A DNA stretch of 33,086 nucleotides, from the IMG/VR virus record IMGVR_UViG_3300017762_003882, positions 1-33,086 of that record. The stretch is one strand, 5' to 3'. Position numbers and translations under genes: made by a program. This document shows positions 8,037-16,481 of this stretch, in pieces (position 1 is the first letter of the stretch; each line of letters begins with the position of its first letter). The DNA is from a virus. Under the pieces are notes generated by a model. It had not been told where the DNA came from. It saw only the letters and a list, made by a program, of their open reading frames with translations, and did no database searches.

Positions 8037-8288
8037 ATGCAAAACCCCCAAGTAGGTCAACCACAAATGAATATTGACCTTAAAAATACAGAAGCCGTTA
8101 CTAATTCCGAGGATGGAGTAGTTTTTCAACAAGGATTTATCTTACGTAAAGTATCTAAATTCGTGGCAGGTACAGATGAAGATGCCTTACTCCCAATTCC
8201 AGTATTCTTTGACCCTACAACTCAAAAAATTGTTGGACAGGCACTTCACCCGGATTTACGTGAAGAGCTAGCTGAATACTGCGTATGA
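8037..8288 (+). CDS. Unknown 83-residue protein between clamp-loader genes
   Basis: Not recognised. It lies between the gp44-like and gp62-like genes, and its last bases overlap the gp62-like start (ATGA). The N-terminal 25 residues are rich in Q and N and probably disordered. The rest (FQQGFILRKVSKFVAG, then LLPIPVFFDPTTQKIVG) looks like a small beta-rich domain. The fixed place within the clamp-loader pair suggests a replication-linked role, but that is inference from neighbours only. Confidence 0.75.
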   Translation: MQNPQVGQPQMNIDLKNTEAVTNSEDGVVFQQGFILRKVSKFVAGTDEDALLPIPVFFDPTTQKIVGQALHPDLREELAEYCV

Positions 8289-8698
8289 ACATCTGGGATT
8301 GGTTAACCCAAATTACTTATGAAAAGTCCCATCCTGATTCGTTTTCGGATCAGGATTGGGAATCTTTTAATAGCTATATGATTCACCGATTTATTTCAAT
8401 GAATCCATATTATGTAGAAGTAGCTAACCAAATCCAAACTGTTTTGCCAACTGAAAAAAAACAGATTTATACCATTTATAGGGAATTAATTCCTAAACGT
8501 AAGTTATTTCTAAAATATATTAAAAATACAGGAGATAAATTTAACAATGATTTAATGGAATTGCTATCATCTCATTATGAATGTTCTAAATCTGAAGCTA
8601 AAGAATATTTTAATATCTTAGGCAAAAAGGAAGTTAAAGACCTCCTAGGGAGAATGGGATATGAAAAAAAAGAAATTACCAAGTTATTAAAAGCTTAG
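8285..8698 (+). CDS. 62: Clamp loader small subunit (gp62-like)
   Basis: Probable non-ATPase subunit of the clamp loader. The protein is small (137 residues, T4 gp62 has 187) and almost entirely helical. It opens with MNIWDWLTQITYEK and contains a FNSYMIHRFISMNPYYVEVANQ-type segment (from about residue 28), a pattern I associate with gp62 of T4-type marine phages. It has no Walker motifs, as expected. The assignment rests mainly on size, helical character and position close to the gp44-like gene. A divergent unrelated protein remains possible. It overlaps the preceding ORF by 4 bases and ends 1 base before the nuclease gene. Confidence 0.7.
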   Translation: MNIWDWLTQITYEKSHPDSFSDQDWESFNSYMIHRFISMNPYYVEVANQIQTVLPTEKKQIYTIYRELIPKRKLFLKYIKNTGDKFNNDLMELLSSHYECSKSEAKEYFNILGKKEVKDLLGRMGYEKKEITKLLKA

Positions 8699-8699
8699 A

Positions 8700-9647
8700 A
8701 TGGCTAAGAAGAAGATACCTAGTATAATAAAAGAAATTCAAAATTTTGAATTACCTAAGATTAATTATTCTTACCAAAAGAATATTTCATACTCTCAGAC
8801 TTCTATGTACCATGAATGCCCCAAAAAATGGTCGTTAAGGTATAAGGAAGGACACAAGGTATTTTCTTCTAGCATTCACACTATTTTTGGAACTGCGTTA
8901 CATGAAGCTCTACAACATTATATGACTACAATGTTTGAAGTATCTGGAGCAGCAGCCGATAGAGAAAACACAATTGAGATATTTGAGGATTCATTTAGAG
9001 AAAACTATATAAAAGAACTTAAATCTAATAATAATAAACATTTCACCACACCAGATGAAATGAGAGAGTTTTATGAGGACGGAGTTAACATTATAGAATT
9101 TTTTAAGAAACGTAGAAAGAAATATTTTACTAAAAGAGATAAACATCTTATAGGGTGTGAGGTTCCAATCATTATCCAACCTGATAAAAAACTAAATAAC
9201 GTTATGTATATGGGTTATTTAGATTTGGTTTTATATGATGAATGGGAAGATAAATTTTACATTTATGATATTAAAACTTCCACTAGAGGATGGGGTGATT
9301 GGGCTAAAAAAGATGAAGCAAAACAATTCCAATTAATTTTATATAAGAAATTCTTTTCGGAACAATATGGAATCCCATTAGAAAAAATTGATATTGAATT
9401 TTTTATTGTTAAACGAAAAGTACCTGAATTTTCTGATTTTGCTATTTCTAGAATCCAAACTTTCATTCCAGCTTCTGGTAAGATTAAGTTAAAAAAAGCG
9501 GGTGATTTTTTAGATGAGTTTTTAAAAGGTGCATTTGATAAAAAGGGATTTAAAGATACTGTACATGTCCCAAAACCCGGAAGTGCATGTAGGTTTTGTC
9601 CTTACTCAGATAATAAAGCCTTATGTGCTTTTGGTTTAGAAAATTAA
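8700..9647 (+). CDS. PD-(D/E)XK exonuclease, Cas4/RecB-like, with a probable Fe-S cluster
   Basis: A RecB-family nuclease domain probably acting on DNA ends in phage recombination or host DNA breakdown. Active-site residues are in order: GTALH (64-68), acidic residue in GCEVP (152-156), GYLDLV with D175, DIKT (D190, K192) and the QLILY motif (211-215). One cysteine near the N-terminus (C40, in HECPKKW) and three near the C-terminus (C297, C300, C309) have the arrangement that binds a 4Fe-4S cluster in Cas4 and AddB. Length is 315. There are no CRISPR genes nearby, so a Cas4 role in adaptation is unlikely. It closes the replication block; a 57-base spacer follows. Confidence 0.9.
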   Translation: MAKKKIPSIIKEIQNFELPKINYSYQKNISYSQTSMYHECPKKWSLRYKEGHKVFSSSIHTIFGTALHEALQHYMTTMFEVSGAAADRENTIEIFEDSFRENYIKELKSNNNKHFTTPDEMREFYEDGVNIIEFFKKRRKKYFTKRDKHLIGCEVPIIIQPDKKLNNVMYMGYLDLVLYDEWEDKFYIYDIKTSTRGWGDWAKKDEAKQFQLILYKKFFSEQYGIPLEKIDIEFFIVKRKVPEFSDFAISRIQTFIPASGKIKLKKAGDFLDEFLKGAFDKKGFKDTVHVPKPGSACRFCPYSDNKALCAFGLEN

Positions 9648-9672
9648 TTTTTGATATACTTATCTATATTTA
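9631..9672 (+). promoter_or_regulatory. Possible promoter for the RHH gene and the sugar cluster
   Basis: TATATTTA occurs at 9665-9672 but lacks TTG 20 bases upstream. An alternative reading is TTG at 9631-9633, 21 bases, then TATACTTA (9655-9662, one mismatch), with its upstream box inside the end of the nuclease gene. The RHH ATG is 32 bases further on. This is the only recognisable promoter-like DNA before the long sugar block. Confidence 0.4.
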
Positions 9673-9704
9673 TACTAAAACGTTATTAATAAAAATAAAA
9701 TGCT

Positions 9705-9896
9705 ATGAGTAATCAAAAGTTAACGAGTGTTAAAATCGATGAAAACATGTGGGATGCTTTTAAAGTAGAATGCATTAAACGGAAATTCTCTTTCCAAAAA
9801 CTTGCAGAACGCAGTATCCATTTGTATCTTACAGATGAAGATTTCCGCAAACAGGTCTCTTCACATACAAATTTAGAATTTAAATCAGAGTTTTAA
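9705..9896 (+). CDS. Ribbon-helix-helix DNA-binding protein
   Basis: A 63-residue protein of the Arc/CopG type. The strand LTSVKIDENMW (6-16) is followed by two helices (AFKVECIKRKFS, then FQKLAERSIHLYL), the usual strand-helix-helix order of a dimeric operator-binding fold. The role is probably transcriptional repression. It stands first before the sugar cluster and is the only obvious regulator near it, so it could control the cluster or its own promoter; that is inference. Its length and lack of other domains fit the small phage-encoded family members. It is not paired with a toxin-like gene. Confidence 0.7.
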   Translation: MSNQKLTSVKIDENMWDAFKVECIKRKFSFQKLAERSIHLYLTDEDFRKQVSSHTNLEFKSEF

Positions 9897-9908
9897 TAAA
9901 AATATTTT

Positions 9909-11339
9909 ATGAAAGAAGGTTATATTCCTCGAGATGAGAGGAAAAAAATTCTGCTAATAGCAGATGATATTCGTACACATTCTGGAGTATCGCAAATAGC
10001 CAGAGAGTTTATAATAAATTCATGCCATCACTACAATTTTACATGTATTGGAGGTGCAGTAAAACATCCCGATAAGGGAAAAGTTTTTGATATGAAAGAA
10101 CCTATGGGTAAAGAAGCTGGCATCGAGGATGCTAATGTGATGTTATATCCTACTGATGGTTATGGTGATATCGAATTTATTCGCACACTTATAAAAAGAG
10201 AAAATCCTGATGCTATTTTCATGATTACGGATCCTAGATATTATGAATGGTTATTCCAAAATGAAATGGAATTTAGGAGAAAAATGCCTATTATTTATTT
10301 AAATATTTGGGATGATGTTCCTGCTCCTATATATAATAAAGAATTTTATGAAAGTTGTGATGCACTTTTAGGAATTTCAAAACAAACAGTTAACATCAAT
10401 AAAATGGTGTTAGGGAATAAAGCAGAGGAAAAAATAATAGAATATGTTCCCCACGGATTGAATAATGATATTTTTAAACCTTTAAATGAATCTAATAAAG
10501 AATTTAAAATTTTTAAGGATAAATTATTTGATGGGAAAAAATATGATTTTGTATTACTATTTAACTCAAGAAATATTAGACGTAAATCAATCCCAGATGC
10601 TTTATTAGCTTGGAAGGTATTTACTGATCAACTACCCCCTGAAAAAGCGAAAAAGACAGCTTTTATTTTAAAAACTGAACCCATAGAGGGCCATGGAACT
10701 GATCTCCCAGCTGTGATAGAATATTTTTTCACTGATAGCAACACTAATGTTTTTGTGTTAGGTGAAAGATTATCATCTATTGAAATGAGTTATTTATATA
10801 ATTGTGCTGATGGGACTATATTATTATCTTCAAATGAGGGTTGGGGATTAGCATTAACTGAATCTTTATTAACAGCAACCCCATTTATTGCTAATGTAAC
10901 TGGTGGGATGCAAGATCAAATGAGATTCATTGATTCTAAGGGAAATTGGTTTACACCTAATTCTGATATACCTTCAAATCACAGAGGTACTTATAAAGAA
11001 CATGGAAAATGGGTCTACCCAGTATACCCTGCTTCTATTTCTTTACAGGGTTCTCCTAAAACTCCTTACATATATGATGATAGGTGTAGTTGGGAAGAAG
11101 CTGCTGAACAGATTAAAAACTTATATCATACCACTCCTAATGAGAGAAAAGAGAGAGGATTAGCTGGAAGAGAATGGGCATTAGGAGATGAAGCAGGATT
11201 TACATCAGAGAAAATGTCTCAAAGAATGATTAAATATATCGATAAACTTTTTAATACTTGGGAACCTATTCCTAAATATCAATTTGTAAAAGATACAGAT
11301 TTTGAAAAACGAGTTTTACCACATAAATTACTTTATTAA
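9909..11339 (+). CDS. GT-B glycosyltransferase (GT4-like)
   Basis: Retaining GT-B-fold transferase, 476 residues. The N-terminal Rossmann domain starts KKILLIADDIRTHSGVSQ (about 13-30), where the small-residue loop contacts the acceptor or donor. The C-terminal domain carries NSRNIRRKSI (about 223-232) and the E-x7-E motif EGWGLALTE (about 311-319) that binds the nucleotide-sugar donor. The sugar cannot be predicted. The ATG lies 12 bases after the RHH gene, and the stop overlaps the next GT gene (TAATG), so the two transferases are a coupled pair. No signal peptide or membrane helix, so it would act in the cytoplasm. Confidence 0.88.
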   Translation: MKEGYIPRDERKKILLIADDIRTHSGVSQIAREFIINSCHHYNFTCIGGAVKHPDKGKVFDMKEPMGKEAGIEDANVMLYPTDGYGDIEFIRTLIKRENPDAIFMITDPRYYEWLFQNEMEFRRKMPIIYLNIWDDVPAPIYNKEFYESCDALLGISKQTVNINKMVLGNKAEEKIIEYVPHGLNNDIFKPLNESNKEFKIFKDKLFDGKKYDFVLLFNSRNIRRKSIPDALLAWKVFTDQLPPEKAKKTAFILKTEPIEGHGTDLPAVIEYFFTDSNTNVFVLGERLSSIEMSYLYNCADGTILLSSNEGWGLALTESLLTATPFIANVTGGMQDQMRFIDSKGNWFTPNSDIPSNHRGTYKEHGKWVYPVYPASISLQGSPKTPYIYDDRCSWEEAAEQIKNLYHTTPNERKERGLAGREWALGDEAGFTSEKMSQRMIKYIDKLFNTWEPIPKYQFVKDTDFEKRVLPHKLLY

Positions 11340-12682
11340 TGAAAAATACATTTGTTGTTAGTTGTCCAATTGACACATATTCAGGTTATGGCGCACGAAG
11401 CCGAGATTTTGTAAAATCCTTAGTTGAGTTAGATAAATATGATATTAAAGTTTTAACCCAAAGGTGGGGGCACTGTGCCTGGGGTTTTATAGATGATCAT
11501 AAAGAAGAATGGGGATTTTTACAACCCCTAATTATAAACCAAATGACTGAACAACCCGACATTTGGTGCCAAGTTACCGTACCTAATGAATTCCAAAAAG
11601 TAGGAAAATACAATATTGGGTTAACTGCTGGCATTGAAACTAATATTTGTGCCCCTCAATGGATTGAGGGTTTAAATCGGATGGATTTAAATTTAGTTTC
11701 TTCTGAGCATGCTAAAAAAGTATTTGAAACTGTTGGGTATGAACAGAAAAACCAACAAGGTCAAGTAACAGGTCAACTTAAACTCCAAAAACCTATTCAG
11801 GTATTAATGGAAGGAGCTAATTTAGATATTTACAAACCTTTACCAAAACAAGAACTACAATATACAGATTTACTTCAAGACATTAATTCCATTCCAGAAA
11901 ATTTTGCTTTTTTATTTGTAGGACATTGGATGCAGGGTGACATAGGAGAAGATAGAAAAAATGTAGGATTATTAATTAAAGCCTTCTATGAAATGTATAA
12001 AAATAAGAAAAAGGCACCTGCATTAATTTTGAAAACTGCAATCACTAATGCTTCTAATGTTGGAAGGAGGGAAATTTTGAAAAGAATAAATGCAATTCGT
12101 AACTCGGTTTCGGCCCAAAGGCTACCTAACGTATATCTACTTCATGGGGATTTTAGTAATGGGGAAATGAATGAACTTTACAACCATCCTAAAATTAAGG
12201 CGATGGTTTCTTTAACAAAAGGAGAAGGATTTGGTAGACCATTATTAGAATTTTCCTTAACTAATAAACCTGTAATAGCTTCTAATTGGTCTGGACAAAT
12301 AGATTTTTTAAACTCTGAGTATACAGCATTAGTAAATGGTTCTTTGAAACCTATACATAAATCAGCCCAAATTAAGGATTTATTAGTTGAAGGATCCCAA
12401 TGGTTTGCCCCTGATTTACAACATACATTTATGATGTTTAATGATGTTTTCACTAACTATAAAGAATGGAAGGTTAAAAGCAAAAGACAGGGTTATTATT
12501 CTCGCACTAATTTTAGTTTTGATAAAATGAAAGAGATTTTAGGAACTATTTTAGATGAAAACGTTCCACAAATTGCTCAACAGGTGGCATTAAAATTACC
12601 TAAACTAAAAAAAATAAATAATAAGCCTTCGGAACTACCTAAATTAAAATTACCTAAATTAAAAAAAGTAACTAATGGATAA
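11339..12682 (+). CDS. GT-B glycosyltransferase (GT4-like) with Lys/Leu repeat tail
   Basis: Second GT4-like transferase, 447 residues. The N-terminus has the family's small-residue loop (TYSGYGARSRDF). The middle shows LLIKAFYEMYKNKK, and the C-terminal domain has the donor-binding E-x7-E as EGFGRPLLE, followed by NKPVIASNWSGQIDFL. The last 35 residues are unusual: the unit LPKLK occurs three times in a basic, proline-spaced tail, which is not part of the catalytic fold and may bind nucleic acid, membrane or a partner. The start overlaps the preceding stop, and the end overlaps the next gene by 8 bases. Confidence 0.88.
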   Translation: MKNTFVVSCPIDTYSGYGARSRDFVKSLVELDKYDIKVLTQRWGHCAWGFIDDHKEEWGFLQPLIINQMTEQPDIWCQVTVPNEFQKVGKYNIGLTAGIETNICAPQWIEGLNRMDLNLVSSEHAKKVFETVGYEQKNQQGQVTGQLKLQKPIQVLMEGANLDIYKPLPKQELQYTDLLQDINSIPENFAFLFVGHWMQGDIGEDRKNVGLLIKAFYEMYKNKKKAPALILKTAITNASNVGRREILKRINAIRNSVSAQRLPNVYLLHGDFSNGEMNELYNHPKIKAMVSLTKGEGFGRPLLEFSLTNKPVIASNWSGQIDFLNSEYTALVNGSLKPIHKSAQIKDLLVEGSQWFAPDLQHTFMMFNDVFTNYKEWKVKSKRQGYYSRTNFSFDKMKEILGTILDENVPQIAQQVALKLPKLKKINNKPSELPKLKLPKLKKVTNG

Positions 12683-13136
12683 TCTTATTCACTGCAGTCG
12701 ATGTGAAAGCGATGCCTGTTATATTCAAGAAGTAAATGAATCTATTAAAAACTATATGTGTTATGGATGTGGTTTTCAAACTAATTCTTTAATGAAAAAG
12801 GATGAGGTTTTTTTTGAAGAACAAATGGAAACTCTTCCTAATTTATATAAAGAATTAATGGGTGAAGATGAAGAAGGAAAAATTTGGATGCCTTCTACTG
12901 TAAATATTCCTGAAAAAGGAATGGTATTTGCAAATGGTCCTAATGCATCTGCTTGGATGTGGGGAGCTGTTAAAGCTGTACCTGTAAAAGATGAAAATAG
13001 AAAAAAATACCCTATCCCAGGTAAAAAAGGAGAATATTATAAATTTAGAATGGATATGGATACCCTTAAAAATTTTGAAGAGCGTGATTATATGGAAGCT
13101 CTTGAATATATTGGGGTTTTCGAAAATCAAGAATAA
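12675..13136 (+). CDS. Zinc-ribbon protein of unknown function
   Basis: A 153-residue protein whose first 40 residues hold two CxxC knuckles (CSRC and CYGC) about 20 residues apart, a zinc ribbon. Downstream come an acidic helix (about 45-65), a W-rich stretch (NASAWMWGAVKAVPV) and an ending in EALEYIGVFE. The function is unknown to me. The ribbon suggests binding of nucleic acid or protein. It is translationally linked to the GT genes on both sides (8-base overlap upstream, TAATG downstream). It may be a phage core gene that the sugar genes surround, or part of the pathway. Confidence 0.75.
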   Translation: MDNLIHCSRCESDACYIQEVNESIKNYMCYGCGFQTNSLMKKDEVFFEEQMETLPNLYKELMGEDEEGKIWMPSTVNIPEKGMVFANGPNASAWMWGAVKAVPVKDENRKKYPIPGKKGEYYKFRMDMDTLKNFEERDYMEALEYIGVFENQE

Positions 13137-13756
13137 TGAATATAAGTTATGCTATTACAGTTTGTAATGAAAGGATTGAAATTGAAAAGTTAATTGGTTT
13201 TTTACTTCAAAATAAACAACCTGATGATGAAATTGTAGTATTATTTGATACTAATAATGGCACAAACGAGGTTGAACTATTTTTAGATACTGTATCTTCC
13301 CATATTTTATTACATAAATCCTCATTTAATTTCCATTTTGCTGATTGGAAAAATAAATTAAATTCATATTGTACTAAAGACTATATTTTTCAAATTGACG
13401 CAGATGAATTACCTGCTCAGGATTTAATTGATTCTGTACATGCTATAATCAAACAAGGTGTTGATGTGGTTCTAGTACCTAGAGAAAATACAGTTGAGGG
13501 TTTAACTGAAGAACATATTAAAAAGTGGGGATGGAGAGTAGATGAAATGAGTCGAGTTAATTGGCCTGATTATCAATGGAGATTATATCGTAATGATTCT
13601 TCAATAAAATGGATAAATAAAGTGCATGAGAAGTTGGATGGGTATAAAACATTTAGTACCTTACCACCAGAAATAGAATATGGAATGTTATTTTTACATC
13701 ACCCTAAAACTATTAGTAGACAAGAAAAACAAAATGAGTTTTACGAAAAAATTTAA
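13136..13756 (+). CDS. GT-A glycosyltransferase (GT2-like)
   Basis: A short inverting-type GT-A transferase, 206 residues. It begins ISYAITVCNE (3-12), the first strand of the family, has DDEIVVLFD (30-38), and the metal-binding DxD as D88-A-D90 in QIDADE. The later stretch WRLYRND...INKVHE resembles the C-terminal part of GT2 proteins found in phage and capsule clusters. It lacks a membrane segment. Donor and acceptor are unknown. The start overlaps the previous stop, and 3 bases separate it from the phosphatase gene. Confidence 0.82.
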   Translation: MNISYAITVCNERIEIEKLIGFLLQNKQPDDEIVVLFDTNNGTNEVELFLDTVSSHILLHKSSFNFHFADWKNKLNSYCTKDYIFQIDADELPAQDLIDSVHAIIKQGVDVVLVPRENTVEGLTEEHIKKWGWRVDEMSRVNWPDYQWRLYRNDSSIKWINKVHEKLDGYKTFSTLPPEIEYGMLFLHHPKTISRQEKQNEFYEKI

Positions 13757-13759
13757 AAT

Positions 13760-14074
13760 ATGAAAGTTTTTGTTGATATAGATGATACTATATGTTTTTA
13801 TGAGGATGGTTTGAATAAGTTTTCCCTAAAAAGGGATTATTCTGAAGCCGTTCCTAATTTAGAATATATAGCTAAAATTAATAAATTATATGATGAAGGT
13901 CATCATATAAAATATTGGACAGCTCGTGGAACTGTTACGGGATTAGATTGGTTAGAAGTTACTACTAATCAATTAAAAGAATGGGGGTGCAAATATCATG
14001 AATTGAGTGTAGGAGAAAAACCTGCATATGATTTACTAATTTGTGATAAAACTAAACGTATAGAAGAATTATGA
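13760..14074 (+). CDS. HAD-family phosphatase
   Basis: A small (104 residues) HAD-type phosphohydrolase. The nucleophile motif DxDxT is D6-I-D8-D-T10, the second motif is the T of YWTARGT (about 53-59), and the acidic motif IV is near the end (LLICDKTKR). Such short capsule-type HAD proteins remove phosphate from sugar phosphates. It overlaps by 4 bases a gene for a cytidylyltransferase-aldolase fusion. By analogy with the KDO and nonulosonic-acid pathways, where a HAD enzyme dephosphorylates the keto-acid sugar before CMP activation, it may act on the product of that aldolase. This link is inference. Confidence 0.85.
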   Translation: MKVFVDIDDTICFYEDGLNKFSLKRDYSEAVPNLEYIAKINKLYDEGHHIKYWTARGTVTGLDWLEVTTNQLKEWGCKYHELSVGEKPAYDLLICDKTKRIEEL

Positions 14075-15708
14075 AAATAGGTAAAATAACTGCTGTAATA
14101 GCAGTAAGAAAAAATTCTGAAAGGGTTAAAAATAAAAATATTAAACCTTTTAATGATACTAATCTTTTAGAGAATAAAATTAAAACTCTTCTTAGGGTAA
14201 AGAACTTAGATGATATAATCGTAAGTAGCGATTGTGAAAAAATGTTATCTTTAGCCAATTCTCTAGGAGTAAAAACTCATATTAGAGACGACTACTATGC
14301 TAGTAACGAATGCCCAGGCAGCGAAAACCTAAAATACCTAGCTCAAGAAATAGAATCAGACTATATTTTATATACCCCTGTAACTTCACCTCTAGTTAAG
14401 GCTGAAACATATGAATGGATTATCAATAAGTTTAGGAGTTTTGGAGATGAATTTGATAGTATAATTACTATTAATTATATAAAAGATTTTTTATGGTTAA
14501 ATGATAAACCTCTAAATTATAATCCCTTAAATTGTCCCCGTAGTCAAGATTTAAAATCAATCTTTAAGTTAAATTTTGGTGCTTGTTTGTTAAGTAGGGA
14601 AACTATGATAAAAAATAAGTACATAGTAGGGGATAAACCATATTGGCACGAATTAGAAAATAAAGAAGGAATTGATATAGATATTCCTTTTGATTTTAAT
14701 ATAGCTGAATTAGTATATGAAAAAAATGTAAAAGAAAAATTTACTAATAAAAAATCTATGATTTTAGATTGTACTATTAGAGACGGAGGGTTTGAAAATA
14801 ATTTTAATTTTACCGAAAAAGAGGTAAAACGTAACCTTAAAGCTAGTAGTGATATAGGTTATAATTATTTTGAGATAGGATATCTTACTGATCCTAAAAT
14901 CCTAACTAAAAAGGATGGTTTATGGAGAAATGTTCCTTTTAAGTTAATAACTAAAATTAAAAAAGAAATTAACCCTAGATGTAAAATTTCTGCTATGATA
15001 GATTGTTGGAGGTATAATATAAATGATTTACCCCCTAGCGATCAAACGGATATAGATTTAATTAGAGTTTGTAGTTACGAAGAACAAGTAGATATGGCTT
15101 TAAGTATGTGTAAAACTATAAAAAGTTTAGGTTATGAAGTATCCCTGAATATAATTTGCACTTCACACATATCTATTGATTCATTTATAGAATTAAGAAA
15201 TAAATTAATATCAGAAGATTTTTTAGATTTTTTATGTTTTGCTGACAGTTATGGTGCTTTGACCCCAGACTATGTTAAAAAAATAATGACATTATTTAGA
15301 AATATGAACCCTAATGTACTTATTGGTTTTCATGCTCATGATAATATGTCATTAAGTATGGCTAATACTATTACAGCATTAGAAAATGGTGCAGATATGG
15401 TTGATGGTACCTATACCGGCATTGGAAGGGGAGGAGGTAACTTACCCTTAGAAATTATTACTTTATATTTAAATATTTCTAAAAATTATAACTTAGATCT
15501 GAATGCTTTGTTTACATATCTAGATTTAACTACAAAGGATGAAGAGGATATAGAAAGAATTAAACAAGCTATTTGTGGCATTTTAAATGTTCATCCTTAT
15601 AGACTAAGAGATATAGCAGGAAAATCTATTTTAGAAACTTATACTGAGCTAAATAGCCTTTCTTTAAAGGATAAAGCTAGATACCCATCTAAATGGTTAA
15701 AAATATGA
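14071..15708 (+). CDS. Cytidylyltransferase fused to a DRE-TIM aldolase
   Basis: A 545-residue two-domain protein. Residues 1-225 resemble CMP-sialate/CMP-KDO synthetases: nucleotide-binding loop AVIAVRKNSERVKNKNIK-like (8-25), TPVTSPL (102-108) and an acidic pair (D202, D204) near the end of the domain. Residues 229-545 are a DRE-TIM barrel like 4-hydroxy-2-oxovalerate aldolase or homocitrate synthase, with the signature R237-D-G-G, the metal-binding HAH (421-423) and the glycine-rich IGRGGGNLPLE loop. Catalytic residues in both halves look intact. The aldolase could join pyruvate to an aldehyde and the first half could attach CMP to the acid. It overlaps the HAD phosphatase gene (ATGA) and is followed by a sialyltransferase-like protein. 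I do not know this fusion from standard pathways. Confidence 0.85.
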   Translation: MKIGKITAVIAVRKNSERVKNKNIKPFNDTNLLENKIKTLLRVKNLDDIIVSSDCEKMLSLANSLGVKTHIRDDYYASNECPGSENLKYLAQEIESDYILYTPVTSPLVKAETYEWIINKFRSFGDEFDSIITINYIKDFLWLNDKPLNYNPLNCPRSQDLKSIFKLNFGACLLSRETMIKNKYIVGDKPYWHELENKEGIDIDIPFDFNIAELVYEKNVKEKFTNKKSMILDCTIRDGGFENNFNFTEKEVKRNLKASSDIGYNYFEIGYLTDPKILTKKDGLWRNVPFKLITKIKKEINPRCKISAMIDCWRYNINDLPPSDQTDIDLIRVCSYEEQVDMALSMCKTIKSLGYEVSLNIICTSHISIDSFIELRNKLISEDFLDFLCFADSYGALTPDYVKKIMTLFRNMNPNVLIGFHAHDNMSLSMANTITALENGADMVDGTYTGIGRGGGNLPLEIITLYLNISKNYNLDLNALFTYLDLTTKDEEDIERIKQAICGILNVHPYRLRDIAGKSILETYTELNSLSLKDKARYPSKWLKI

Positions 15709-16481
15709 GAAGTGAGTTAGCTAATATAAAAAAAGATGTATGGTCTTATGAGGAAATGTATGATAGAGTAAAAGTACTTAAGGATACATTTAAGGGAGAA
15801 ACGGCCTATATTTGCACTGCAGGTCCTACTTTTAATACTTTTTCTAAATCTTTATTAAAAGAAAAATTAGAAAATGAATTAGTTATATCTATAAAACAAA
15901 CTCATGATGTTTTAGATGAATTAACTGATGTACATTTATTAAATTTTTGCAATTTAACTAAATATAATTATTCTAACTCTAATACTATAGTAGGTTGGGC
16001 TGTATGGGATAACCACCAACCCCAAGTAATTATAAATAACTTTCCTGTTGATTTTATATTAGATACTTTTAAATTAAATGATGGTACTCCTAATATTAAA
16101 AATACAATAGCTAAAACTGGGGAGTGGGAATGGTTAGATATAAATAAAAGCTTTTCTAGACCTTGGGGTCCTGGAACTATGTATGAGTTAGCTATTCCAT
16201 TAGCTTTATATATGGGCTGTTCTAAAATAGTAACTTTAGGTTGGGATTTATTTAAAAATACATTAAATGATCCTACTAAAAAGAATAGTGATTGGTGTTA
16301 TAATGATTTACAATTTCAACAAACTAAAACTGTAGGATCTACAGAAGAACTACAAATGGTTAGAGACTCTACAAAAGGATTATATGAATGGTTAAAAGAT
16401 AAAGGAGTAGAACTTATTATAATAGATCCAGATGGGGATAATCCAGCTTATCATAAAATAAAAAGACTAAAGGCATTATGA
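15705..16481 (+). CDS. DUF115/GT42-like putative glycosyltransferase
   Basis: 258 residues from this start. The start chosen overlaps the previous stop as ATGA, as at most junctions here; an ATG 12 bases upstream is also possible. The opening of the fold, ETAYICTAGPTF, is a Rossmann nucleotide-binding strand and loop. Near the C-terminus, GPGTMYELAIPLALYMGCSKI then TLGWDLF resembles the SG...A-IALGY...LSGIDFY pattern of Campylobacter-type sialyltransferases (GT42) and of the MAF/DUF115 group. Those enzymes use CMP-sugars or act on nonulosonic acids. The neighbouring CMP-transferase makes this assignment attractive. Alternatives are another Rossmann-fold kinase or pyrophosphokinase of the MptE type. 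Confidence 0.6.
   Translation: MRSELANIKKDVWSYEEMYDRVKVLKDTFKGETAYICTAGPTFNTFSKSLLKEKLENELVISIKQTHDVLDELTDVHLLNFCNLTKYNYSNSNTIVGWAVWDNHQPQVIINNFPVDFILDTFKLNDGTPNIKNTIAKTGEWEWLDINKSFSRPWGPGTMYELAIPLALYMGCSKIVTLGWDLFKNTLNDPTKKNSDWCYNDLQFQQTKTVGSTEELQMVRDSTKGLYEWLKDKGVELIIIDPDGDNPAYHKIKRLKAL

Noticed and set aside
8700-9647. Cas4 of a CRISPR adaptation system
   Set aside because: There are no cas1, cas2 or repeat arrays in the window; this nuclease type is common in T4-like phages.
9705-9896. Antitoxin of a toxin-antitoxin pair
   Set aside because: The RHH fold fits, but the adjacent genes are a nuclease with a replication context and a glycosyltransferase; no small toxin gene is next to it.
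10930-11163. Plus-strand 77-codon frame within the first GT-B gene
   Set aside because: It lies wholly inside the GT gene in another frame and has a low-complexity composition.
12594-12668. CRISPR-like or tandem-repeat array
   Set aside because: The repeated units are about 15 bases, in frame, and encode the LPKLK tail; there are no spacers.
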